64,000 nucleotides of DNA, from positions 1 to 64,000 of the forward strand of contig ARYC01017525.1 in assembly GCA_000711775.1 (NCBI GenBank), in the 5' to 3' direction. Each line of letters begins with the position of its first letter. The stretch's first letter is position 1. The position numbers and the translations under genes were made by a program. The stretch is from Oxytricha trifallax (taxonomy: Eukaryota > Ciliophora > Spirotrichea > Sporadotrichida > Oxytrichidae). Positions 37,001 to 47,561 of this stretch are shown here, one piece after another. The notes under the pieces are model-generated. The model was not told where the DNA came from and did not search any database. It was given only the letters and a program-made list of their open reading frames with translations.

Positions 37001-37605
37001 TGTATAGTAAAATTCTTAAATTATACTGACTAATTAACACTGATGGAGATGAATCATATTAATTCCTTAGTTATTTATTGAAATATGCTTTAAATTCAGA
37101 TAAATTTTCTTATAGATCGTTAATAAATATATTATAAATTGGTAAAACATTGTATTTTATACATAAATATCAGATGTTATTGAGATTAAAATAGGTAATC
37201 GGTAAAATAAAATTATATCATTACTATAATTTCTTGGAATTATTTTATAATTATTAGTTGGTAACTTTTATAAATTGACCTAGCTGTTACTACCCAGACA
37301 ACGTCCTATTAAAAATAAAAAAGCTATCAGTAATAGAAGATATTTAATATTAAATTAAATAAGAAGATAAAAGAGTAAATTGAATTCAAATAGGAGTTTT
37401 TGAAAATTATTAATTCAAATTTAAATTAAATATTATTATTCTTAATATTTGGTTGCTTTTAAATTATCACACTTAGTACTAATACATATACAGGGGTTTC
37501 TATCACAAAACGAAAAGCAACCAAATTTCTAAGATGAGTATTAAAGAAATTAATAACATTAATCAAAGTTAAAAATTATTCTTAATTGCTGTTGTACTGA
37601 GACCT
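37001..37605. other. AT-rich stretch; inverted repeat of a short GGTTGCTTTT motif
   Basis: No gene. TTTGGTTGCTTTT (about 37449) recurs in complement as AAAAGCAACCAAA (37515-37527), with CACTTAGTACTAATA and its near complement close by, a small hairpin of about 80 bp. Confidence 0.45.
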
Positions 37606-37631
37606 AATGGCTTCGACCTAGCCCTATATGC

Positions 37632-38100
37632 ATGACCACTACGAGCCGCCCCTGAGATCGCCCTCCGTGCTGCTGCCGGGGATGGAGCCCTACCTTGGCG
37701 AAGAACCGATGATGAGCTAGTGGGAGCTAGTCCCTAAAATGGCCCGTCTCCTTAGAACATCTCCCTCAAACAAACTCCATTCAGAGCTTCGTCGATATCC
37801 TGAAGACCCTCTTCAACGCACACATAGTCAATCACCACTAGGTGAACATTTCGAAGGAGATCGAGCGCCATGTTGGGAAGCATAGTCTTGGGCTTGCATT
37901 AAGGAAGCAAAACGAGAAAGAAGGGGACCCCATAGGATCCTTTGATCCTGTACTAGGAGATAAGAATCAATCAGAGACGTTGAAGGGCGTGCCCAAGATA
38001 AGAGGTGGGTGCCCTATTTAGTACATATTGAAAATCTAAATCAAGCAGGGCACGATCAACAGGCACATGTTCTCCTCCTCTTAGATGAAATTCACCTGAA
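37632..38100 (+). pseudogene. GC-rich island, frame 1 and 2: unrecognised protein
   Basis: Base composition jumps to about 50% G+C, against about 25% around it. The ATG at 37632 starts MHDHYEPPLRSPSVLLPGME, open to near 37955. The overlapping next frame, open from about 37714, reads SLEHLPQTNSIQSFVDILKT, VNISKEIERHVGKHSLGLAL and GDPIGSFDPVLGDKNQSETL, which looks like the main coding frame from about 37750 on. A single-base change near 37750 would explain the switch. No known family. The composition suggests recent arrival from a different source or strong codon selection. Confidence 0.45.
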
Positions 38101-38118
38101 AACCCAGAACTTGCCACC

Positions 38119-38622
38119 ATGGTCGCTGAAGCAAAAATGTGGATCCTCGCATTGGCTACATCAATTCAGCTCTTAAGAGTAGTTGAACCTGATGACTCAA
38201 CAATCTTCCTTGGTTATGAGTACTTCAGATTCTCAGACCAAATAGTAGGAGATGTTCATTTTGATTCATATGTTGCTATGACCTAAACCAAATTAGCTTC
38301 AGTCCTCAGAAAAGACACAACTGCCTTCCCTCTAGCCGATATTAAAGCACTTAATAACGAGAGCATACATTTAGTGTTAAGTTATGGTTTAACTGGAGTA
38401 TTTGTATTTTCAACTAATAACTTCACTAACAGCAATGTTGAAGATAATATACTTGCAGCATTCGTCATGAACAACTACGCTAACACTGATCACATTGTAT
38501 CAAAGTAGTAATTAGTCCTGCCACATGGGCAGATAATCAAGCTGATCAGGACTCCTCATCCACCCCTAAGTAAGACTAATGGTACTTCTATATTTCTTAT
38601 AGCAACAATGATATTCCGCTGA
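38119..38622 (+). CDS. Intact unrecognised gene, 167 codons, in the GC-rich island
   Basis: The ATG at 38119 lies in GCCACCATGG. The frame is uninterrupted to TGA 38620-38622 with three UAR Gln codons. It begins MVAEAKMWILALATSIQLLR, a possible signal peptide or single membrane segment, and continues DSTIFLGYEYFRFSDQIVGD, LADIKALNNESIHLVLSYGL, TGVFVFSTNNFTNSNVEDNI. Its composition is closer to 40% G+C, lower than the frames on either side. The Asn/Thr/Ser-rich middle could be glycosylated or extracellular. No family recognised. Confidence 0.5.
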
Positions 38623-39070
38623 GTCGCTGGCAGACCCCTTTGGAGGAAGGAACCCTCCCGGCAGAGGAAAAGCACTACATTCACAGGGCAAGGTCACTCC
38701 ACAAGGGGTTTTGAGGCTACAACTGGGCAAGTATATCAGAGACCTGGCTGTGCAAATATCGCGCATGGACATGTGCTGGCTCCCACAAGGGTACCTGCGG
38801 GCCTTAATATCCGCCCTCCACCACCTGGGCCTCGAGAATGTCTGATTTGACGATTGATTTTTTGAAATCTTCAAGTCATTTGGGGGTATTATATGGGCCC
38901 CCGCGATAGATGTCTGAGTAGGAGACCCCATCTCCGCAGATCAAAACATGGAGAATCGCGTAGTGCCCCTGCCAGCCCTCAACGGAGAAAATCCTTTTTG
39001 TTATCGTTTGCAATACTATTTTCTTGAAAAATCCTATGTGGAAAACCTGGGGTATGTATTTTTGATAAGA
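38600..39070 (+). pseudogene. GC-rich island, third frame: unrecognised protein with in-frame UGA
   Basis: Begins in one frame (NNDIPLSRWQTPLEEGTLPA, EEKHYIHRARSLHKG) and continues in the next (LRLQLGKYIRDLAVQISRMD, LPQGYLRALISALHHLGLEN, FFEIFKSFGGIIWAPA, NRVVPLPALNGENPFCYRLQ, YYFLEKSYVENLGYVF). UGA occurs three times within the second frame, each at a place where Trp would fit. No family recognised. The protein-like character (amphipathic helices, high G+C third positions) is clear. Confidence 0.45.
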
Positions 39071-39200
39071 ATTATCAAATTCTAACCGCTTAATTACACT
39101 AAATTAGCGACTATCTGAAATACATTATTTAAAAAATTTAAATCTGATTAGACAAAACATGGCCCCAAACCCTCCAGAGATAAAGACAATCTCATGATGA

Positions 39201-39776
39201 CAAGACCACCAGCTCAAGATCATGCAGTCACTCCTCCAAGTCAAAGATCAGCTTACTCTTATTCACAAGTACAGACATCACTTTGCGTCATCTCCAGAGC
39301 TGTACAGGGTCAACGAAGTCATGAGGATATGAGGGGCACCCGTAGTTCACGAGGCTGAAGCACTAATAGCATGGCACAGGCTGGTGGTAACAAGAGCACG
39401 CTCAGATCTCCAACACCTCAAGTAGGACATCGATCACTCTATGAAGAGAAGCAACCCTGGCGCCTACAAGAAGCTCACCCCCCAGTCAAAGGTCCATGAG
39501 ATAAAGGACAGGCTGCAACTTCTGATGGAGAACTCCGAAGACAAGCTGCACAAATTCCTCAGGAAGATCTTCGCCAAGTGTCCCTTGCTCCCAGAGAGGA
39601 TCCTAACCCTCCTCGTGAAGCAGTGTGAAACCTTAGAGGCGTAAAAGCTCCATGCCTGGTACACCGCGAACATCAAGCCGTAAGCAGAAGAGATCAGACG
39701 AGGCAGGTATTCCCAAGTGCATCATGAGTCAGTGAAAGCCATCCTAAACGAGATTGAGCAGTAGTTTGATTAGTGA
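39201..39776 (+). CDS. GC-rich island, fourth frame: helical unrecognised protein
   Basis: The frame reads QDHQLKIMQSLLQVKDQLTL, HKYRHHFASSPELYRVNEVM, HEAEALIAWHRLVVTRARSD, MKRSNPGAYKKLTPQSKVHE, IKDRLQLLMENSEDKLHKFL, KCPLLPERILTLLVKQCETL, ending with a Gln-rich tail at TGA 39774-39776. One internal UGA (between MRI and GAP) breaks an otherwise continuous frame of about 190 codons. Almost wholly alpha-helical and basic. The opposite strand also has a shadow frame, but codon use favours this one. No family recognised. Confidence 0.5.
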
Positions 39777-40157
39777 GTAAAACTTGTAATTAGATTAAGT
39801 TCATATAATTAGTTGTTGGTTCATTTCATTTTCATTTCTCCCAAATTTTACAATCTTTTATTTAATATTAAATTAAATAAGAGAATATTTTAATTTTATA
39901 TCTATCTTCGATCACCACATAGTTCATGCTACTAGAAGACCATCAGTTGTTTTCCATAAAGAACATTCAATCGTCATTCTCTACACCCTGCTATATTTCC
40001 ACTATATGCTATCATATTTAAAGATAGTTAATATATTCTCCTATTGTTGACCACTTCCAACACAAGTTGTTTTTAGAAAACTGTGAAAGCTATTATGAGC
40101 GAAAAAAATACTTGATTACTTGCCCTCTTAGTGCATGAAGATTTATAATTCAGAATC
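39777..40157. other. AT-rich spacer
   Basis: Nothing recognised. Confidence 0.4.
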
Positions 40158-40619
40158 ATGATAGAGCTCTTCAAACGTATCAAGAGCAAGAAGGAACTGA
40201 GACATGCATAAGGTGATACGAATGAAAATCATACGATGCCTGAAAATACAAGATTATTGGTCTTCAGTCATTAAAAGGTAAAATATTTTTGCTTAAAATC
40301 AGTCTAGGGTATTCTTATCATTTCAGCTATTAGACATACTAAAAATATCTCAATAAAAAACGATTCGATATACTTTTAGATGATGTGTCTCATATAATTT
40401 TACTTGCTCATGAGATTTTTGATTTAGTCAGAGTACTATAAAAGAAAGCTCTAAAATTCAGATGAATTTCTACAAACGTCTAGATATTTTCCATATAGAC
40501 AGTTCTATTAAAATTAAAAGGATATTCGATAAGAACCTAAGGAAAACGGTTTAGTTATTTCCATCATTTTCTAATCAATAATATTAAAGCTTGAGCACTT
40601 GGGCTTGTAAAATGCATGA
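40158..40619 (+). CDS. Possible frame, 153 codons, unrecognised
   Basis: The ATG at 40158 starts MIELFKRIKSKKELRHAQGD and the frame is open to TGA 40617-40619. A competing frame between 40375 and 40465 reads DDVSHIILLAHEIFDLVRVL, which looks at least as protein-like. One of them may be a host gene segment. No assignment possible. Confidence 0.3.
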
Positions 40620-40935
40620 AACAGTTCTTATCTTGAGGTATATACTAGTAGTATTTAATAATTGGGCCTCTTGATTTAACTGTACTTCCTAGATGAGATC
40701 ATTTAGCTGCTCAGGAGTCAAGACTTCAACGTATTCATGGTTACTCTATTGAATGATGATAAAATTGATTAAGTATGATTAACACAAGCATAGACAGGTT
40801 GGTATAAATAATTTTGAAGGACAAAATTACTGGTTTATTATTGAATATGTCAGAGGAATATAGAGAAATTTCTATTGCTGTGTATTCTTGGGTAATCCTC
40901 TGTGGCACATAAGGGAAGTCATATCTATTCAAGAG
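40590..40935 (-). CDS. Possible minus-strand coding block, unrecognised
   Basis: Reads MNRYDFPYVPQRITQEYTAI, EISLYSSDIFNNKPVILSFK and, after a frame change near 40743, HEYVEVLTPEQLNDLIQEVQ. The second part is strongly protein-like. Could be one macronuclear-destined segment of a host gene. Confidence 0.3.
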
Positions 40936-43480
40936 AAAGATTATTGATGTCGTAGATTAACTATATTAACACAAGCGAGAAACGCAGAGTGATATATAAA
41001 TATACAGAAAAAAATGAATGGTCTTGAAGTTCAAGAAAGTCTAGCTCTCAATCGAGGAAATTCTTTTCTATTCGTTATAAAAATGATTAAGGACAACCCC
41101 ATCATTAATTGATATTTTTCGAATTTTGCATGCGCACATTTTCTTAAATACATAAAGATCACAGGGCTTTAATAATATTATAACAATTAGATAATGCAGC
41201 GGTTAGACAGCGATCTCAGGAAATTGCATCAGGAAACGGAGGAATTCTAGCTTGCATTTGCAAATTATATAAAGAGACTATAATATTTAATTAAAAATTG
41301 ACTAATGATAAATTAATATGAAAGTATTTTATTTTATATTTTTTAAATTAAATCTTTAAAAAAAGTTTATTATAGCTTAAAATGTTTATAAATTCAAAAA
41401 TAAATAATAATATTTTGAGATTCATATAATAAACATAGTGATAGAAATATCCATTACGAAAGTAGAAAGCAATTATGAATTTTTTATATATTAATTGTAA
41501 AGTACTGTTATAAAAAGATTAAATTTATATAAGTATTATTTTAAATTAATTCTTAGCAACTATTTATGAATTTTTAAAATATTTAATTTTCTAGCATTTG
41601 ATTAAATAAACTACTTATTTGGTTAAACATTTAATTTAAACGAGCTAGGAGCTTAGTTATAGTTGAAAATTAAATTTAATCTTTGAATAAGTTAACGAAA
41701 TTTTATATTGATTTCTTCCCTAATTTTTACACTTATTTAAGCAAATAGCAAATTCTTATAAAATATTTATAGAGCACTCCTCATTATAAAAAATTAATAA
41801 GCTGATAAGAAAAAAATTATTTAATGAAAATCTTTATTTTTCATTATATAGGCAATTTTAATATTTATTTTCATAAAAGCTGTCAATAAAGTTCTTAAAA
41901 ACATGCAGCTCTTATATATTTATAAAATATTACATAAAAGGAATAAATAAAAGGGCAATCTATCTGAGTAATATTAAATTATTAAATAAAATATTGATTA
42001 TATTATTTAGCTTGTTAATCTGATAGAAGCCATCTTCAAGCAACAGTTTAATTGTATATAACAAATAGCAATAATTATAAGCTTATTATAACTCCAATCC
42101 AATTATTTTTTACAGTATTAAACTATGATATTTATTTTATGCTTTAAAGATTCAATATTATTGACTAAGTTATATTTCGAATAACATCAACTAAACAAAA
42201 GAATAAATTGTAAATTTATGATAAATTAAATCTTCATATGTCAGAGCTTTTACTATATCTTTTATCAAAATAGTAGCTTGAAATGGCAAAATAAACTAAA
42301 GAATACCAGAATTCCACTAAATTCATAAGTCGTTAGATTGAAAAATATATTCTATCAAGTATCTAGACATTTGCTTTTATAATATTTTTATAAGAATATA
42401 TTAATAAAATATTGGTAAACATAATATGTTTGATAGTACTTAATACTTTTAAAGTTAGATAAATGATAAATTTAAACAATTAGCAGACATTTTAGTAAAT
42501 AAAACAAGAAATTATTGATGAATTAAATTATAAATAAAATTCTACTATTTCTCGGCATTATCAATTAATGATAAAATATTCTAAAATAAATAGGTATAAA
42601 TAGATCTTACTGTAAAGTAATCTACATTATAATTATAAATCTAAGAGTAAGGAATCATAAAAACTAATTTTTTCTTTTTATATATATATATAAATTGGAA
42701 GAAAGTTAGTCCAAAGAAGCTAAAAAGCTTTTAACTAAGGATAAAGTGATTGCTAAATTGGTGAGTATTATTAAGTATTGTTTACTATAAGTTATGCTTT
42801 TTAAAGTATAAAATATGTTCCTTTATATTTTCTAATAAAGTGAATGACATACACCAACTGAATAATGTATTAAAAATTAATTGAACTTAGAGATTATGAT
42901 ATAAATGGCAACATCAAATCAGGTATAAACAAAGGTGAAAATGTTAAATACTTTTGAACTAACAAAAACATAATTTAGACCAACACACGATGTCAAACAT
43001 TTACAACTTAACTCATTTTTTAAAAAAAAATTAGAAGTATGTAAAAAGATGAATATCTAACTAAACACATATAAACTGATTTGGATTAAGGCAATTTTAT
43101 TCTAAAAGATATGACATTTAAACTGCTATAGTGTCGGTATAGGATAATTAATTGGATTATTAGCAATTAAAAATAGAGAATATTGAAAGATTTTAGCATA
43201 AAATAGTGATAGTGGAATATTTTGCATGTTTTAATTATACTAAATTACATTGATTTTGAAGTCCAAAATTATAAAGGAAAAATTAGATATTATTTATAGA
43301 ACAATTTTTCTTTAATATATAAAATTGATATTACATGTATGTATTTAAGGCAAGTAAGTTAAAAACGAACCAATAAAGGTCTTAAGATATGGATATGAAT
43401 AATCTTTAGTTAATGATTTTTAAAACTGAAAATTATACATTAGAGAGAAAGAAAGATAGATAGTTCGAAAAATGCTTAAG
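40936..43480. other. Long AT-rich stretch without recognised genes
   Basis: Over 80% A+T throughout 41.2-43.4 kb. Short TATATA runs near 42685. No protein-like frame or long inverted repeat was seen. Confidence 0.5.
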
Positions 43481-43492
43481 GTAAAAAATAAA

Positions 43493-44164
43493 GGCTAAGG
43501 TGACAAACACTCACCCCCCATAAGGTATACTTTTGAATGTGTACTATGATGGAACTCGACCTGCTGAGTAAACTTTTCTTAAGGACTGATTGTGGCCGGC
43601 TTTTAGTTTTCGAGATATCACACTGGCTAAGTCCAAATTTTATATATAAAATCATTAAATTTGGCTTTGAAAATTTTTTTAATTCTTCTAAAAATTTTTT
43701 AAATTACAATAATCTGACAAATTTTATAGTTATGACGAATTATTTTGAGTATAAAATGTTTTCTGAAATTTTTTATCCAGATCTTGCCTATAAAATTCAT
43801 CATTTATCATCATATATATTTTATAAAAGCCTATCAATATATATGATGATTAATGATGAATTTTATAGGCAAGATCTGGATAAAAAATTTCAGAAAACAT
43901 TTTATACTCATAATAATTCGTCATAACTATTAAATTTGTCAGATTATTGTAATTTAAAAAATTTTTAGAAGAATTAAAAAAAATTTTCAAAGCCAAATTT
44001 AATGATTTTATATATAAAATTTGGACTTAGCCAGTGTGATATCTCGAAAACTAAAAGCCGGCCACAATCAGTCCTTAAGAAAAGTTTACTCAGCAGGTCG
44101 AGTTCTATCATAGTACACATTCAAAAGTATACCTTATGAGGGGTGAGTGTTTGTCACCTTAGCC
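43493..44164. repeat. Foldback element with 8-bp target duplication AAAATAAA
   Basis: The ends are GGCTAAGGTGACAAACACTC and its complement, and the arms (about 320 bp) are practically identical: the right arm mirrors the left with only about two or three base differences. The loop is about 25 bp near 43820. AAAATAAA lies at 43485-43492 and 44165-44172. Like the foldback at 10.3 kb it makes an 8-bp duplication. The near-perfect arms suggest recent origin or ongoing arm conversion. No functional gene; frames inside are shadows of the palindrome. Confidence 0.95.
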
Positions 44165-44745
44165 AAAATAAATTCTATTAAATTTACCACTGATTTAAAG
44201 AGGAAGTGTTCTTCATTACAGCTCCTCGGGCTCAATCTTTTTTATTATTCTATGCTGCATACTCCTCGTTCTGGTTTAGCTTCTCTCCATCGTCATGCTT
44301 TTTGTTTAACTTTTGTTTTACTACCTAAACCTGCTTACCTTCTCCCATTTCTATTCTTATGGAAGATGCTTTATTCTCCATTGGGTTATATATGAGTTTT
44401 GGTTTTTCATCTCTCTGTTCTCTTCTATTATTCCCTCCCCTTGTTTTGTCTCTGGATGATAAAGTATTTCTCTGCTTCTACCAAGTTTTCATTTTTCTAA
44501 CGAATTTCCTTTCCTGGCCATCGAATACTTTCTTCGTCTCCATTTAGATTTTTTCCTGTTCAACAGAATCATCTCATCCCATATGTTTGTTTGGGAGCTC
44601 TCTTTGGTCATCTAGGTTTCATTTTCTCAACATTCTACCTTTTAAAGAGTGATTCCTCTTCTCGGTGATCTTCTCTACGATATGCGTCCCAACTGAGATC
44701 CCAACTTCCCAATTTCCATCTTCATATGATTAAATCCAATTTAAC
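44165..44745 (-). pseudogene. Unknown family U, copy 2, C-terminal part
   Basis: Minus-strand reading gives a charged, helical sequence (FDGQERKFVRKMKTWQKQRN, KPKLIYNPMENKASSIRIEM, KQKLNKKHDDGEKLNQNEEY). In composition it resembles the charged C-terminal end of copy 1 at 34.65-34.85 kb. The assignment rests on composition and on the clearer homologous block at 45.5 kb on the same strand. Confidence 0.35.
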
Positions 44746-45405
44746 ATGAGGTGGTAATCAGTCAAAATAGAAAATAAATTCAAAATATGGAAAGCCTTTA
44801 GAAATAAAGAAATATATAAGCAACCTCAATAAACTTAAAAATATTAAACTAAATAGTTATTTTAATTATTTAATTATTATATATATATATTGGTACAAAG
44901 TAGCAAAAGTAGTTTATATTTACTACTTTGTTCCAATTGTAATAAATATATTATTAATTATAAGTTGTAAATCATCTTTCTATAATAATTAAATTTAATT
45001 TATATCAGTTTTTAGAAATGAGTAATTTATATATAAACTCCTATTAAAAGTAACAAAATTTTAAAACTACTAATATTTTATGTCTAAAATTGTAATTTAT
45101 AATATAAATATAAAAAAATGATATAAATGTAATTTGATAGTTATAGAAAACTAATTACATTTATATCTTACTCTCTGAATTAATTCTATTATCAATTTAT
45201 TTAAATATATTAATATAAATAGTGGGACAAATAAATAACTTTTTTACTTAGTCTCAAAGTATATAAATTAATAAATTTAATCAAACAAATCTTAAATTAA
45301 TAATTCTATATCTTATTATTATTGATGCAACTTTTCTATTAATAATTCTATTTATCATCTACTTTTAATTATATTTCTCTGTATCATAAGAATCTAACTA
45401 TTCAC
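44746..45405. other. AT-rich insertion between parts of family U copy 2
   Basis: About 85% A+T. Two small hairpins: about 44886-44936 (GGTACAAAGTAG / CTACTTTGTTCC) and 45118-45167 (GATATAAATGTAATT / AATTACATTTATATC). Confidence 0.5.
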
Positions 45406-45900
45406 GATTTTTACAGTATTATGACTGTATATCTTTGCATGCTAATCCAATCGCGCAAAAAATTGGAATATTGGATACTCTGACAACTCCAACGATAAGT
45501 GGTCAGCGATTAGTACTGCTATGACTCCGCAGTCTTCTGGATCATTTACTTGGTTTATTTCTTGTCTGTTCACAATCCTCTTCGTTATGAAACTTTTTCA
45601 ATTACCTCCGCTGCCAGATTATTTATCTAGTTCAGGTTCTTTTGAACCATTGCTTGACTGCTAACTCTCTTTCTTGTGTCGTATAGCTCGAGGTTCTTAG
45701 AATCTTTAAAGATTATTATCACTATATAACTCATACAGCTCTTTAAGCTGCCCTGTCAACAGGTTAAGATTATGTACTCTTGATGTCCTGAGGGTCCCTT
45801 CAGAATCTATTGTTTGATAACTTCAATATTGTGGAACTAATAGCCTAGGATAAGTGTTAGACTTCTTTGTCATGAAAGAATGGGTGGAAGTAAGGTAAAA
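45405..45900 (-). pseudogene. Unknown family U, copy 2, central part
   Basis: Minus strand: RIVNRQEINQVNDPEDCGVI, AVLIADHLSLELSEYPIFQF, FARLDQHAKIYSH. This matches copy 1 (LVRMTEAKKEEDLKDCGILA, TLIINYQHLEL, LRSLLGLIEHVKILPH). Frame changes occur upstream. Shared pattern D-x-x-DCG-I-A-LI-x-x-LxLE. Confidence 0.55.
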
Positions 45901-46790
45901 ATATATATTTATAAAGTCGAGTAGCAAATATTAATAATCTGACAAGAGTGATCTATAATAATATTCCTGGGTTTGAGCATTTAAAAATTATCGATGATAT
46001 ATGTTTAAAAATTAAAAATAGTAGAAAGTAATTAATCAGCGTAATTTATTTATAATAACTTAAATTGGAATTAAAATGAAATGACTTTAATAAAAATGAT
46101 TGCAGAAATCTACCTGAATTTATTTGCATTTATCATAAAAAAAGATTTAAAGTAAGTTTTTTAATTTCAAAATATTTGAAAAAAGTTCTAACTTCATTTG
46201 AACTAAGCATTATATCGGATAGTATTCTTAAATTTTCAATCTATTAAAAATTTTTAACTATTTCAAATAGAGCTTGGTAATATTTCTAAATTTTTTTTCA
46301 GAATTATATATAACCTTTCAATAAATATATTAAAGATGAATATTTCAAAAAATCATCATTAGTGCTCTAAATGATAATTGATTTGTGAAATCAATTTTTA
46401 TAAAATTATCATGCTGTATTAATATACATTCTATGTATAAAGTAATTGTAGAAAGGAAAAAATTTTACTTATTAATTTCTGTAAACTACCACAAATATAA
46501 TCACATTAAAATAATTCAAATTATAGGCAGTTTTAATTTTTTTTAATTTTTGAATTAACTAATTGTTTTTTATATAATAAATAATCTCATTAAATCATCA
46601 TACACAGTGTTATGAGTCCTCAACATCACAATCCTCTTAATTCGTGCAGTATAGAATGCTAATAAGGGAGCTTTAGTAATTCGGTACATTCTCTATGTCA
46701 TTCATGTGATTTTAAACATTATCGTGATGTTGGTGGTATACAAGTAATCTGACTGACACTGTATATACAGTCACAACAACAAAATTGGAA
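45901..46790. other. AT-rich stretch
   Basis: Nothing recognised; a GC-richer patch at 46600-46790 has no clear frame and may be part of the truncated MITE next to it. Confidence 0.4.
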
Positions 46791-46878
46791 AATCTTTAAA
46801 GATGAGCGCGATAGATTTTTGAATTTTGCTTATGTAATTTCATAAATTTATTTTCCCAAATCGATTGTATTCATACAA
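46790..46878. mobile_element. TA-MITE, single right end
   Basis: TTTTCCCAAATCGATTGTAT to TACAA, followed by TA, is the complement of the terminal repeat of the MITE copies at 11.6, 33.3 and 59.8 kb. No partner end was found within 1 kb to the left, so the copy is truncated or its other end is too diverged. Confidence 0.7.
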
Positions 46879-47249
46879 TAATAATAAAAAATTATTTCAA
46901 ATTAATTCATCATTAACAAAAATTAATCAATTTCCTCTAGTAATATCATTTGATTGATATCGAGGAGAATCTTTTTAAATTTAAAATGATTCAAACAACT
47001 ACAAAACTTTAAAGAATTTAATTTGATGAGTTAGTTCAAGTTAGGAAGCTTTGATGACAAAGTTTTAATTTAACATCAAGCAATAAATCTAACAATGTTA
47101 TTGTTAGAGACAATAATCAATGGCTATATTTCTTTCTTTTAACTTAAAATTTAATTTAATTACGATATCTCTTTACGGTATGTCTATTAATATAAGATAC
47201 ATATAAAGCATTTATTTGGAGTCTAATTATTTATTTAACACCTGCAGCT
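46879..47249. other. AT-rich stretch
   Basis: Nothing recognised. Confidence 0.4.
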
Positions 47250-47561
47250 TCATTGATGATGGCTGAAACTCACAATTGAATATTCTGGTTGTCTTAAATA
47301 TCTAAAAGAAGCCTAGATAAATTTCTTTTTATCATGCTTAAAATAAGCAGCTAATTCGGCTTCAACCGATTGATCAGCATTCACTTGTGACTTCTTGAAT
47401 GTCGATTTAGTGATAATCGCAATCACATCAACTAACATCAAGTTAAGATACTCTCCCATTCTCATGCAAGATAATTGAAGACATAGTATTTGCAAACATT
47501 TTAAATTAGTAGAGTATAGAAATGTAGATATTACAATGATATGATTTAGTGATTTGGTCAT
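47250..47561 (-). CDS. Possible coding block, 103 codons, unrecognised
   Basis: Opens at ATG 47561 (MTKSLNHIIVISTFLYSTNL), includes a hydrophobic stretch GEYLNLMLVDVIAIITK and a polar part SQVNADQSVEAELAAYFKHD, and ends at TGA 47250-47252. It is GC-richer than its flanks, as a macronuclear-destined segment would be. No family recognised. Confidence 0.35.

Noticed and set aside
38566-38931. Minus-strand 121-codon frame in the GC-rich island
   Set aside because: Shadow of the plus-strand frames; the plus strand has helical, family-like sequence continuing beyond it, and the minus reading is Ser/Pro/Cys-rich without structure.
37632-39776. Bacterial or mitochondrial contamination
   Set aside because: The frames contain TAA/TAG as apparent Gln codons together with TGA, which fits neither the bacterial nor the ciliate mitochondrial code, and the flanks grade into ordinary AT-rich DNA. 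Not fully excluded.
43537-43926. 129-codon plus-strand frame
   Set aside because: It lies wholly in the 43.5-kb palindrome and crosses its centre, so it reads the same sequence forward and back; no sign of coding.
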